7,023 nt of DNA from DATAFT01 sp035544635 (lineage in GTDB: Bacteria > Acidobacteriota > Thermoanaerobaculia > Multivoradales > Multivoraceae). The translations under genes were made by a program, and so were the position numbers. Under the pieces are notes generated by a model. The model worked only from the letters and a program-made list of their open reading frames with translations. It ran no database searches and was not told the DNA's origin. Shown piece by piece: positions 1 through 4,868 of this stretch; within the stretch, counting starts at the first letter, position 1, and the number at the start of each line of letters is the position of its first letter. The stretch is from the NCBI GenBank assembly GCA_035544635.1, contig DATKDQ010000316.1, forward strand, positions 1 to 7,023, given 5' to 3'.

Positions 1-14
1 GATCCACGTGGTCC

Positions 15-233
15 TCAGTGCCGGTCGCCGCGGTCCTTTGCCACGTTGCGCTGCACCTCGCCCGTCTTCTTGCGGATCTTGCCGCCCAGCTCCTCGAGCT
101 TGCCCTCGGCCTCCATCCCCCGGTCGCCCGTCGCGCTACCCACGACGTCCTTGACCCGGCCCTTGATCATCTCGCCGGTGCCCTTGACTACGTTCTTGCG
201 GCCTCGGTCGCGCAGTTTCTCGCGTGCGGTCAT
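15..233 (-). CDS. CsbD-family small stress-response protein
   Basis: Encodes a 72-residue, highly charged, glycine-rich hydrophilic protein with no membrane segment. The pattern GTGEMIKGRVKDVVGSATGD followed by EGKLEELGGKIRKKTGEV is the typical repeated layout of the CsbD-like family: short amphipathic helices with K-G-x-x-(K/E) repeats, usually 60-75 residues. Family members are often induced by general stress or osmotic and envelope stress in other bacteria; their biochemical role is unknown. The ATG start is supported by a Shine-Dalgarno AAGGAGA (240-246, minus strand) six bases upstream. The gene is transcribed in the same direction as the ABC operon upstream but is separated from it by 170 bases with its own ribosome site and a leader hairpin, so it probably has its own promoter. 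Family call is firm; function is only by analogy. Confidence 0.88.
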   Translation of the reverse strand: MTAREKLRDRGRKNVVKGTGEMIKGRVKDVVGSATGDRGMEAEGKLEELGGKIRKKTGEVQRNVAKDRGDRH

Positions 234-252
234 GCTGGGTCTCCTTCGTTCA

Positions 253-274
253 CGGCTCGCTCCATCGCGAGCCG
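253..274 (-). promoter_or_regulatory. Stem-loop in the leader of the CsbD-like gene
   Basis: A perfect 8-bp inverted repeat (CGGCTCGC / GCGAGCCG) encloses a 6-base loop and ends about seven bases before the Shine-Dalgarno of the CsbD-like gene. In RNA it would form a GC-rich hairpin in the 5' leader. There is no T-run after it, so it is not a standard intrinsic terminator. It could be an operator, a leader structure that stabilises the mRNA, or chance in GC-rich DNA. No clear -35/-10 pair was found in 275-403. Confidence 0.35.
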
Positions 275-375
275 CCTGTCCTCAGAGCGTGCAGGGTTCG
301 TGCCGGGGCGCGGGCCGGGAGCGCGAGGTCGAGATCGAACGCGTCGGCGAGTTCGAACGGGATCACCGCGCGAGG

Positions 376-405
376 AGGCGGCGAGAGCGCTGGGCGCCGC
401 CGCCT
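376..405 (-). terminator. Possible hairpin at the end of the ABC operon
   Basis: AGGCGGCG (376-383) pairs with CGCCGCCT (398-405) around a 14-base loop, overlapping the stop codon of the permease. This is where transcription of the operon would be expected to end. There is no downstream T-tract, so any termination would not be of the classical intrinsic kind. The repeat is built from simple GC triplets and may be fortuitous. The rest of 234-403 shows no gene. Confidence 0.2.
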
Positions 406-1261
406 ACACCGGCCCCCGGACCCGCCGCAGCCGCACCGCCCCCGCCAGGAACAGCGCCGCTGCCGCCAGCCCCAGCCACAGCCCGGGGCCGCTCAGGAAC
501 CTTCCCGCCGCAACGTGCATCAGCGGGTCCATGCTCGGCATGGTGGCGATGATGTCTGCCCCTTCGACACCCTCGCCCATCCGACGCGCCAGCAGCTCGG
601 GGACGGCGGAGGTGCCGAAGGCGAAGTGTTCGACGATGGCGATGGCGGCGAGCGGCAGGGAGGCCCAGAGCCAGGGCGCGCGGCGCGACCAGGCGGAGGC
701 GAGCAGGAGCCAGGCGTAGATCGGCGCGTGCCACAGGGCGTGGATCGCCACCATGTGGTACAGCGCCGCCAGCGTGATCGCGGTCAGATCGACGTGGGCC
801 CACAGCGTGCCCACGCCCTCTCCGCTGGCGGCGAGAGCGGCGGTTCCCAGGCCGAACATCGCGAGGTGGGTGATGAAGGTGAGGGCCACCGTCAGCAGCG
901 GCAGGAGGACGATCGGCACGCTCGCCTTGGCGAGCACCGTCGCGAGGTCGGAGACCGGGAGCGACTTCCAGAGCAGGATGCTGCGGTCGCGGCGCTCGCC
1001 GAGCAGCGCATCGAGCGAATAGAAGATGGCGACCACGAAGGTGGTCGCCATGAGCAGCAGCGAGACCATGAGGTAGGGCTGCACGAGAGCCTCGTGCCGC
1101 TCGGCCGCGGCGAGCGCCGCCGTGGCGCGCACCTTCGCCGGCAGCTGGAAGGCGCCGACCAGCGAGCCGAGCAGGACGAGCGCCGCGACGCCGAGCGGCG
1201 CCAGGTAGAGCGAGCGGCTCTCCCACAGCTCACGGCGCAGCAGCCAGCTCAGGCGGCTCAT
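404..1261 (-). CDS. ABC-2-type transporter permease
   Basis: A 285-residue integral membrane protein, the probable membrane partner of the ATPase encoded just upstream. About six hydrophobic segments can be seen: near residues 18-38, 62-83, 113-138, 155-178, 185-210 and 258-276. Between segments 2 and 3 lies a charged stretch, GERRDRSILLWKSLPVSD (88-105), which is a hallmark of the ABC-2 permeases that accompany YtrA-type regulators; it is the probable cytoplasmic coupling region facing the ATPase. The ATG overlaps the ATPase stop codon by four bases (1258-1261), which implies translational coupling and equal expression. Substrate cannot be inferred. Known relatives in GntR(YtrA)-linked operons respond to cell-wall-active antibiotics or envelope stress, but that is family knowledge and not shown here. 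Last gene of the four-gene operon. Confidence 0.86.
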   Translation of the reverse strand: MSRLSWLLRRELWESRSLYLAPLGVAALVLLGSLVGAFQLPAKVRATAALAAAERHEALVQPYLMVSLLLMATTFVVAIFYSLDALLGERRDRSILLWKSLPVSDLATVLAKASVPIVLLPLLTVALTFITHLAMFGLGTAALAASGEGVGTLWAHVDLTAITLAALYHMVAIHALWHAPIYAWLLLASAWSRRAPWLWASLPLAAIAIVEHFAFGTSAVPELLARRMGEGVEGADIIATMPSMDPLMHVAAGRFLSGPGLWLGLAAAALFLAGAVRLRRVRGPV

Positions 1262-2133
1262 CGGGGCGCTCCCTCCGCAGGCCGCGCCTGGCCGCCGATC
1301 ACGGCCACGTACAGCTCGGCGAGAGTGGGTGCCCGCACCTCGCCGAGCGAGGCGAGCCGCGCGGGGTCGCCGCCGTCGAAGAGCAGCAGCGGCCGACCGA
1401 GCGCCTGGCGCTCGTGGATCGGCTGCAGGGCGCGGGCGGCGGCGAGCTGCTCGGGACGCACGCTCACCTGCCGGTAACGCGCCTCGAGCGCCTCGGTGCT
1501 CGCCGCCAGCACGACCCGTCCCCGGTCGAGAACCACGACGTCGGTGAGCACGTGCTCGATCTCCTCGACCTGGTGGGTGGCCACCACGATGGTGCGGCTG
1601 CGGTCGTAGTAGTCCTCGAGCAGCCGGTCGTAGAACTGCTTGCGGAACACCAGGTCGAGGCCGAGCGTCGGCTCGTCGAGCACCAGTAGGCGCGCGTCGA
1701 TGGCCATCACCACGGCGAGGTGGAGCTGCGTCACCATGCCCCGGGACAGCTCGCGCACCCTCTGGTGGGAGCGGATGCCCGTCACCTCCAGCAGGCTCTC
1801 GGCGCGGGAGCGGTCGAAGCGGGGGTGGACGCCGGCGACGTAGGCGAGGAGCTGGGCGACCCGGATCCAGCGCGGCAGCACGGCGACGTCGGCGATGAAG
1901 GCGACGTCCTGCATGAGCCGGTGGCGCGCGCGCCAGGGGTCGCGGCCCAGGACGCGCAGATCGCCCTCGTAGGGGGTGAGGCCGAGCAGGGCGCTGAGGG
2001 CCGTGGTCTTGCCGGCTCCGTTCGGGCCGATCAGCCCGACGACGCGCCCCTCGGGGACGTGCAGGTCGATGCCGTCGAGGGCGAGGTTGCGGCCGAAGGC
2101 CTTGCGCAGGCCGCGGGCCTCGATCACCGCCAT
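1258..2133 (-). CDS. ABC transporter ATP-binding protein
   Basis: A 291-residue nucleotide-binding subunit that would drive the adjacent permease. Walker A is GPNGAGKT at residues 36-43, the signature is LSRGM at 129-133 (a variant of LSGGQ), Walker B is LLVLDEP at 149-155, the D-loop is LGLD at 157-160 and the switch histidine is H187 (ATHQ). The usual Q-loop glutamine is not obvious: the region reads FIADVAVLP (79-87), as in many YtrB-like ATPases of this group. After about residue 215 there is a C-terminal extension of about 75 residues with no recognised motif. The gene starts four bases after the GntR stop and overlaps the permease by four bases, so regulator, ATPase and permease are one transcription unit. 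Substrate is unknown. Confidence 0.93.
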   Translation of the reverse strand: MAVIEARGLRKAFGRNLALDGIDLHVPEGRVVGLIGPNGAGKTTALSALLGLTPYEGDLRVLGRDPWRARHRLMQDVAFIADVAVLPRWIRVAQLLAYVAGVHPRFDRSRAESLLEVTGIRSHQRVRELSRGMVTQLHLAVVMAIDARLLVLDEPTLGLDLVFRKQFYDRLLEDYYDRSRTIVVATHQVEEIEHVLTDVVVLDRGRVVLAASTEALEARYRQVSVRPEQLAAARALQPIHERQALGRPLLLFDGGDPARLASLGEVRAPTLAELYVAVIGGQARPAEGAPR

Positions 2134-2137
2134 GGCC

Positions 2138-2509
2138 TCAGGGCTCCTCCTCGTTCTCGCCGTCCTCCCGCAGCAGCTCCTCTTCGTCGAGGCCGAGCCG
2201 GCGGATCGTGGCGCGGATCGCCGGCCACTCGTCGCCCAGGAACTTGCGCCGTTCGGCCGCGAGAAGGAGCTTGCGGGCCCCAGGGTTGACGAACATGCCG
2301 CGGCCGCGGCGGCTCTCGACCAGGCCCTCGTCCACGAGCTCCTGGTAGCCCTTGAGGACCGTGAGCGGGTTGACCCGGTACTCGGCGGCGACGGTGCGCA
2401 CGGAGGGCAGCGGGTCGCCTTCGGCGAGAACGCCGTCGAGAATCATCGCCACCACCCGGTCGCGCAGCTGCCGGTAGATCGGCCGAGGGTCTGTCCACTC
2501 ACGGTCCAT
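2138..2509 (-). CDS. GntR-family (YtrA-type) transcriptional repressor
   Basis: A 123-residue DNA-binding regulator. The N-terminus PIYRQLRDRVVAMILDG (10-26) opens a GntR winged helix-turn-helix; the recognition region runs PSVRTVAAEYRVNPLTVLKG (35-54) and the wing is ESRRGRGMFV (65-74). After the wing there are only about 50 residues, with an acidic end (DEEELLREDGENEEEP). This is the short dimerisation tail of the YtrA subfamily and excludes FadR- or HutC-type effector domains. YtrA-type proteins typically repress their own ABC-transporter operon. The ATG has an AGAAGG ribosome site five bases upstream (2515-2520). It lies 38 bases after the secreted-protein gene and four bases before the ATPase. 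Its likely target is the palindrome at 3178-3201. Confidence 0.92.
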   Translation of the reverse strand: MDREWTDPRPIYRQLRDRVVAMILDGVLAEGDPLPSVRTVAAEYRVNPLTVLKGYQELVDEGLVESRRGRGMFVNPGARKLLLAAERRKFLGDEWPAIRATIRRLGLDEEELLREDGENEEEP

Positions 2510-2547
2510 CCGAGCCTTCTAGTGCGCCATCGCGTTCGTCGCGGTGG

Positions 2548-3078
2548 TCACTGCACCCGACGCAGGTCGAGGCGCGCGCGTACCGGCTGGCCGTTGGGGA
2601 GCATGTACGTCCACTCCTCGACGTGATGGTCCGCGTCGACCAGGGTGAACTGCGCTCGGTGCATGTGGCCGTGGTGGTCGCCGCCGGTGAGGTCGAGGAG
2701 CTCGAACTCTATCGTCTTGCCGTCGGCCGCGGCCCTGCCCTGCATGCGCGGGCGATTGCCTGCGTCGCAGTAGTGGGTGAGCAGCAGGCTGCCCTCGTCG
2801 ACGTAGAACATCGTGATCGGGTTGTCCGGGATGCCCTCCATCTTCATGTCGTGCATCAGGGCGTGGCCGCGGGAGGTCACGCGCAGGGACACCGTGGCGA
2901 GCTGCCCTTCGACCTCGGCCTGTGGCGGCGTGGTCGTCACGGGCCCCTCCCACAGGCCCCCCAGGGCCTTGAGGTCGGCGAACGCCGTCTTGCCGTCCTC
3001 CGGCGGCTGAGCGGCCATGGCGAGGGTGGAGACGAGGGCGGTCAGGGCGATCGTGAGCAGGATGCGTACGGCTTTCAT
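2548..3078 (-). CDS. Secreted protein of unknown function, lipocalin-like fold suspected
   Basis: A 176-residue protein with a clear signal peptide: K2 and R5, a hydrophobic core at 6-20, and an AMA-A cleavage site near residue 22. The mature part begins with a segment FADLKALGGLWEGPV and contains LTHYCDAGNRPRM (100-112) and several His-rich stretches (GDHHGHMHRA, DADHHVEEW). The LGGxWEG start, alternating beta-strand pattern and THYC...NRPRM motif are seen in a family of small uncharacterised periplasmic proteins that look like lipocalin-type beta barrels; no function is known to me. The start was placed at the ATG at 3078 because GAGGAG (3086-3091) sits seven bases upstream; a TTG two codons earlier is less likely. 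As first gene of the operon it may sense, carry or be linked to the ligand of the transporter, which is inference. Confidence 0.8.
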   Translation of the reverse strand: MKAVRILLTIALTALVSTLAMAAQPPEDGKTAFADLKALGGLWEGPVTTTPPQAEVEGQLATVSLRVTSRGHALMHDMKMEGIPDNPITMFYVDEGSLLLTHYCDAGNRPRMQGRAAADGKTIEFELLDLTGGDHHGHMHRAQFTLVDADHHVEEWTYMLPNGQPVRARLDLRRVQ

Positions 3079-3177
3079 GTGCAATCTCCTCGAGCGGGGT
3101 TTGGAGTCGTTGTTCGCGTGGGCGGGAGCGGCGTGCTGGGTGGCCAGTCCGGCGGCGCCGTGCCTCCCGTCTGATCT

Positions 3178-3214
3178 GGTGTTGTAGTTAACTACACCAC
3201 CTGGTCGGTGTCAA
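3178..3214 (-). promoter_or_regulatory. Operon promoter with overlapping palindromic operator
   Basis: On the minus strand a consensus -35 TTGACA (3209-3214) is followed after 17 bases by a weak -10 (TTAACT, 3186-3191; an 18-base spacing gives TAACTA). The -10 is buried in the perfect 14-bp palindrome TGTAGTTAACTACA (3183-3196), which extends with one mismatched pair to a 24-bp palindrome at 3178-3201 (outer arms GGTG / CACC). The leader to the secreted-protein ATG is then about 100 bases. A strong -35 with an operator across the -10 is the normal layout of a repressed promoter, and the GntR protein of the operon is the obvious binder. The palindrome is seen; the binder is inferred. A BlaI/CopY-type protein encoded elsewhere is the alternative. 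Confidence 0.7.
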
Positions 3215-3241
3215 GCCCCGAGATGACCCTGCCGGCGGACG

Positions 3242-3276
3242 TTGACGGTGCAGCGCTACGGTGGGATCATCCCACC
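3242..3276 (+). promoter_or_regulatory. Promoter and 17-bp operator of the first VapBC operon
   Basis: TTGACG (3242-3247) and GATCAT (3265-3270), 17 bases apart, form a plausible -35/-10 pair. The perfect inverted repeat GGTGGGATCATCCCACC (8-bp arms, one central base, 3260-3276) covers the -10 and ends directly against the antitoxin ATG at 3277. With the -10 ending six bases before the ATG, transcription would start at or beside the start codon, giving a leaderless or nearly leaderless mRNA; no good Shine-Dalgarno is seen. Such a palindrome is the expected autoregulatory site for an AbrB-type antitoxin and its toxin complex. Confidence 0.65.
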
Positions 3277-3504
3277 ATGACCACGAAAGCGGACGGGAAG
3301 CGACGCGTCGTCCTGCCGGGCTCCGAGCCCGGTGACGTCTACGACGTCCAGCGCCAGGGAGAAGGCGTCTACGTGCTCGTCCGACTGCAGCGGCCGGAGC
3401 CGCACAAGATGTCCCGCGACGCCTGTCTGCAGGCGATGGACGCCTCGCCGTTGCGGCCGAGATCGAGTTGGGAAGAGCTCGCTGCGCTCACCCGCGAGCC
3501 GTGA
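3277..3504 (+). CDS. vapB: AbrB/MazE-like (VapB) antitoxin
   Basis: A 75-residue antitoxin. Residues 1-38 (MTTKADGKRRVVLPGSEPGD, then VYDVQRQGEGVYVLVRL) have the short swapped-hairpin pattern of AbrB/SpoVT DNA-binding antitoxins, with the basic KRRVVLP strand and the G-D-V-Y-D turn. Residues 39-75 form a tail rich in Pro, Trp and Leu (SSWEELAALT) that would bind and block the toxin. The ATG at 3277 was chosen because the conserved domain starts there and the palindromic operator ends one base earlier; an in-frame GTG at 3208 would read through the promoter. The stop codon overlaps the GTG start of the toxin gene (GTGA, 3501-3504), so the two are translationally coupled. Family assignment is good; partner assignment rests on the overlap. 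Confidence 0.82.
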   Translation: MTTKADGKRRVVLPGSEPGDVYDVQRQGEGVYVLVRLQRPEPHKMSRDACLQAMDASPLRPRSSWEELAALTREP

Positions 3505-3953
3505 TCCTCCTCGACACCAACGTCCTCATCTACGCGAGCGACGCGGGCTCGCCCCACCACGCCTGGGCGCGCGGCGTGATCGCCGACGCGGTGGCGGGTG
3601 ACGGGGCGGCGATCGACGCGGTCGTGCTGGCTGAGATCTGTGTCGGTGACCGCGAGCCCGCCGCCGCGGCAGAGCGTATCCGCAGCTGGGGCGTCGAGAT
3701 CCTCGATTTGCCGGTGGCAGCCGCTGAGGCCTGTGCCCGTGCTTTCCGCTCCTATCGCGTGCGGCGCGCCGAAGCGACCGGTGAGGACATCCCGCCCCTG
3801 CCGCTGCCCGACTTCTTCATCGGCGCGCACGCGGAGGTCCTCGACTGTCCGCTGGCCACCGCCGATGACCGCCGTTTCTCCACCTACTTCCCGGCCGTTC
3901 GCCTGCTCTTGCCTCGGGCCGGGCCTCAGACCCTGCGCACCGGGGCGCCGTAG
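3501..3953 (+). CDS. vapC: PIN-domain toxin VapC (ribonuclease)
   Basis: A 150-residue PIN-domain protein, expected to be a metal-dependent RNase neutralised by the upstream antitoxin. The acidic site is complete: D5 (ILLDTNVLIYAS), E45 (VVLAEI), D104 (PDFFIGAHAE) and D122 (LATADDRRF). The GTG start at 3501 overlaps the antitoxin stop; an ATG at 3468 would add 11 residues unrelated to PIN proteins and lies inside the antitoxin gene. Close PIN relatives generally end soon after the YFPxVxLxxP motif, here YFPAVRLLLP (129-138). This protein continues for 12 more residues (RAGPQTLRTGAP). That tail is partly antisense to the PIN relic at 3926-4016, so the C-terminus may have been extended by a rearrangement. 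Activity is likely retained because the core is intact. Confidence 0.88.
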   Translation: MILLDTNVLIYASDAGSPHHAWARGVIADAVAGDGAAIDAVVLAEICVGDREPAAAAERIRSWGVEILDLPVAAAEACARAFRSYRVRRAEATGEDIPPLPLPDFFIGAHAEVLDCPLATADDRRFSTYFPAVRLLLPRAGPQTLRTGAP

Positions 3954-4016
3954 CGGGCGAGCTGCGCGTGCCCCTCGACCATCGCCTGCGCCAGGAGCAA
4001 GCCGGTCGAAGGGGGT
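3926..4016 (-). pseudogene. C-terminal relic of another PIN toxin, frameshifted
   Basis: Reading the minus strand from 4016 gives TPFDRL (4016 down to about 3999), and in the next frame LLLAQAMVEG, then HAQLARYGAPVRRV and a TGA stop at 3926-3928. PFDRLLLAQAxxEG is the hallmark of the last catalytic region of many VapC-type PIN toxins, and L-x-x-YG-x-PV is their usual C-terminus. Removing a single T from CGGCTTGCT (about 3996-4004) restores one frame through both halves. The segment normally found between EG and the tail (LxLVTxDP, with the last acidic residue) is missing, and nothing upstream of TPFDR is recognisable, so this is a fragment and not a gene. It explains most of the 111-base gap between the two VapC genes and overlaps the end of the first one. 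Confidence 0.68.
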
Positions 4017-4064
4017 CGAGGCGCTGGACGACGAGGTGGTGCGGGAGAAGCTCCGGGCGATCCG

Positions 4065-4469
4065 CTACCCGTACGCGAGCAGCTCGACCCCCGGAATGCC
4101 CTCGAAGTGCCTCACGTTGCGCGTTGCCAGGCGAGAGGAGTGCTCCACGGCCCAGGCGGCGATCCAGAGATCCGGCTTGGAGCGCCCACTCAGCTCGGAA
4201 GCCTGACGCAGGTGAGCGACGATGCGCGCATAGCGCAGCGCCGTCTCGATTCCAACCTCGCCGATGCGGAAGAGCCGCAGGAATTCCAGCGAGTCATCGA
4301 GCCGTTGCCCCGATACGGCCGCACCCCCCTCGAGAAACTCGCCGGCGGCGTGGGCCGGCACGGCGACTTCCTCGCCGGCATGGGCGCCCAGCAGCGCTCG
4401 CGCCGCGGACGACCGTAGATCCCGCTCGCGCCAGAGGTCGACGAGGAACGTCGTGTCAACGCAGATCAT
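4065..4469 (-). CDS. vapC: PIN-domain toxin VapC (second pair)
   Basis: A 134-residue PIN-domain toxin, probably a site-specific RNase. The acidic positions are D5 (MICVDTTFLVDL), E44 (AHAAGEFLEG) and D100 (KPDLWIAA); the fourth position is T116-R-N118 (LATRNVRHFEGIPGVEL), which is the usual form in the subfamily with the TRNVRHF motif and not a loss. Length is normal for the family. The ATG at 4469 lies inside the end of the antitoxin gene (14-base overlap, 4456-4469) and no Shine-Dalgarno is visible, so translation is probably coupled to that of the antitoxin. The protein is only distantly similar to the first VapC (different spacing and C-terminus), so the two pairs are separate acquisitions and not a tandem duplication. 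Confidence 0.88.
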   Translation of the reverse strand: MICVDTTFLVDLWRERDLRSSAARALLGAHAGEEVAVPAHAAGEFLEGGAAVSGQRLDDSLEFLRLFRIGEVGIETALRYARIVAHLRQASELSGRSKPDLWIAAWAVEHSSRLATRNVRHFEGIPGVELLAYG

Positions 4470-4707
4470 GAGCCGGCCAGGCTTCGCGGGTGCGGTTCTC
4501 GTCGACGACCCTCAGCATGATCTCGGCCTCGTCCTGCGGCAAGCGCGGCAGGTGCTGCAGAGACTCGAGAATCTCCTTGCCCGTGTGGACCGCTCCGGCG
4601 TCCTGCAGCAGGCGGTTGATCGTCTTCGAGAAGGACTCGCCCTCCCGTTTGGCGCTGGCGAGGCGGGCGTAGACTTCGGAGTCGACGGCGATGGTCTTGG
4701 TGCCCAT
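4456..4707 (-). CDS. vapB: VapB antitoxin of the DUF217 type
   Basis: An 83-residue antitoxin for the VapC that follows it. The N-terminus MGTKTIAVDSEVYARLASAK followed by REGESFSKTINRLL is the diagnostic pattern of the VapB family PF02697/DUF217 (K-T-I-x-[VL]-x-x-x-x-Y-x-x-L, K-R-x-G-E-S-F-S), thought to form a ribbon-helix-helix-like DNA-binding dimer. The C-terminal half (about 40-83) is a variable toxin-binding region. The ATG at 4707 fits the family start; in-frame starts further upstream (4743, 4731) add MDTCRITY-like residues outside the family and lie in the promoter. Toxin and antitoxin genes overlap by 14 bases. Confidence 0.86.
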   Translation of the reverse strand: MGTKTIAVDSEVYARLASAKREGESFSKTINRLLQDAGAVHTGKEILESLQHLPRLPQDEAEIMLRVVDENRTREAWPAHDLR

Positions 4708-4743
4708 GTATGTAATTCTGCATGTATCCATGCGTCGAATCAA
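4708..4743 (-). promoter_or_regulatory. Promoter of the second VapBC operon, near-leaderless
   Basis: On the minus strand TTGATT (4738-4743), 17 bases, then CAGAAT (4715-4720) makes a fair -35/-10 pair; the -10 ends seven bases before the ATG at 4707, so the mRNA would start at or next to the start codon. This AT-rich stretch stands out from its GC-rich surroundings. Possible operator elements are the direct repeat CATGTAT (4705-4711 and 4721-4727) and the inverted repeat GCATG-TATC-CATGC (4720-4733), which lies between -35 and -10. Confidence 0.5.
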
Positions 4744-4856
4744 TCCTCGCAGGAGAGCCCGCGCGCCTGCTCGCCGAGGAGCTCGGCGCCGTCGTCACGT
4801 ACGACGAGAGGATGACGACGGCTGCCGGCCGGCTCGGGCTGCGGGTGGCGAGCCCG
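4743..4856 (+). pseudogene. C-terminal relic of a PIN toxin
   Basis: The plus strand reads ILAGEPARLLAEELG followed by AVVTYDERMTTAAGRLGLRVASP (end 4856). The pattern L-G-A-x-V-T-Y-D-x-R-(M/L)-x-x-A-A-x-x-L-G-L-x-V-x-x-P is the standard C-terminus of VapC PIN toxins; the D of TYD is the last acidic site residue. There is no N-terminal or middle PIN sequence before it: the 5' side runs straight into the promoter of the second VapBC pair. The frame has no stop at the expected place and stays open into sequence antisense to the ATPase gene (to 5012). So both ends have been lost and this is a remnant of about 38 codons. Confidence 0.68.
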
Positions 4857-4868
4857 CCGGCGGGGCGG

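Noticed and set aside
326..366. Short inverted repeats around TCGAAC/GTTCGA downstream of the permease
   Set aside because: Six-base arms in GC-rich DNA without T-run or nearby start are within chance expectation.
363..1226. Minus-strand open frame of 287 codons overlapping the permease
   Set aside because: It is a shifted frame of the permease gene, rich in Arg, Ala and Gly, without hydrophobic segments or motifs.
224..1477. Plus-strand open frame of 417 codons across the permease and ATPase genes
   Set aside because: It is antisense to two clearly identified ABC genes; the product is Arg/Gln/Glu/Gly-rich with no domain. Such frames are common in high-GC DNA.
3208..3276. Upstream GTG start for the first antitoxin
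   Set aside because: The 23 added residues are not antitoxin-like and would be read through the promoter and the 17-bp operator.
3468..3500. ATG start for the first VapC 33 bases upstream of the GTG
   Set aside because: The added residues fall inside the antitoxin gene and are not PIN-like; PIN domains start directly at the ILLDTN strand.
4029..4064. Plus-strand peptide LDDEVVREKLRAIRYP as a possible protein remnant
   Set aside because: It looks helical and protein-like but matches no family I can name, and it overlaps the upstream side of the minus-strand PIN relic; too short to support.
3954..4064. Possible integron attC site between convergent TA genes
   Set aside because: No RYYYAAC/GTTRRRY core sites or paired arms were found; the stretch is better explained by the PIN relic.
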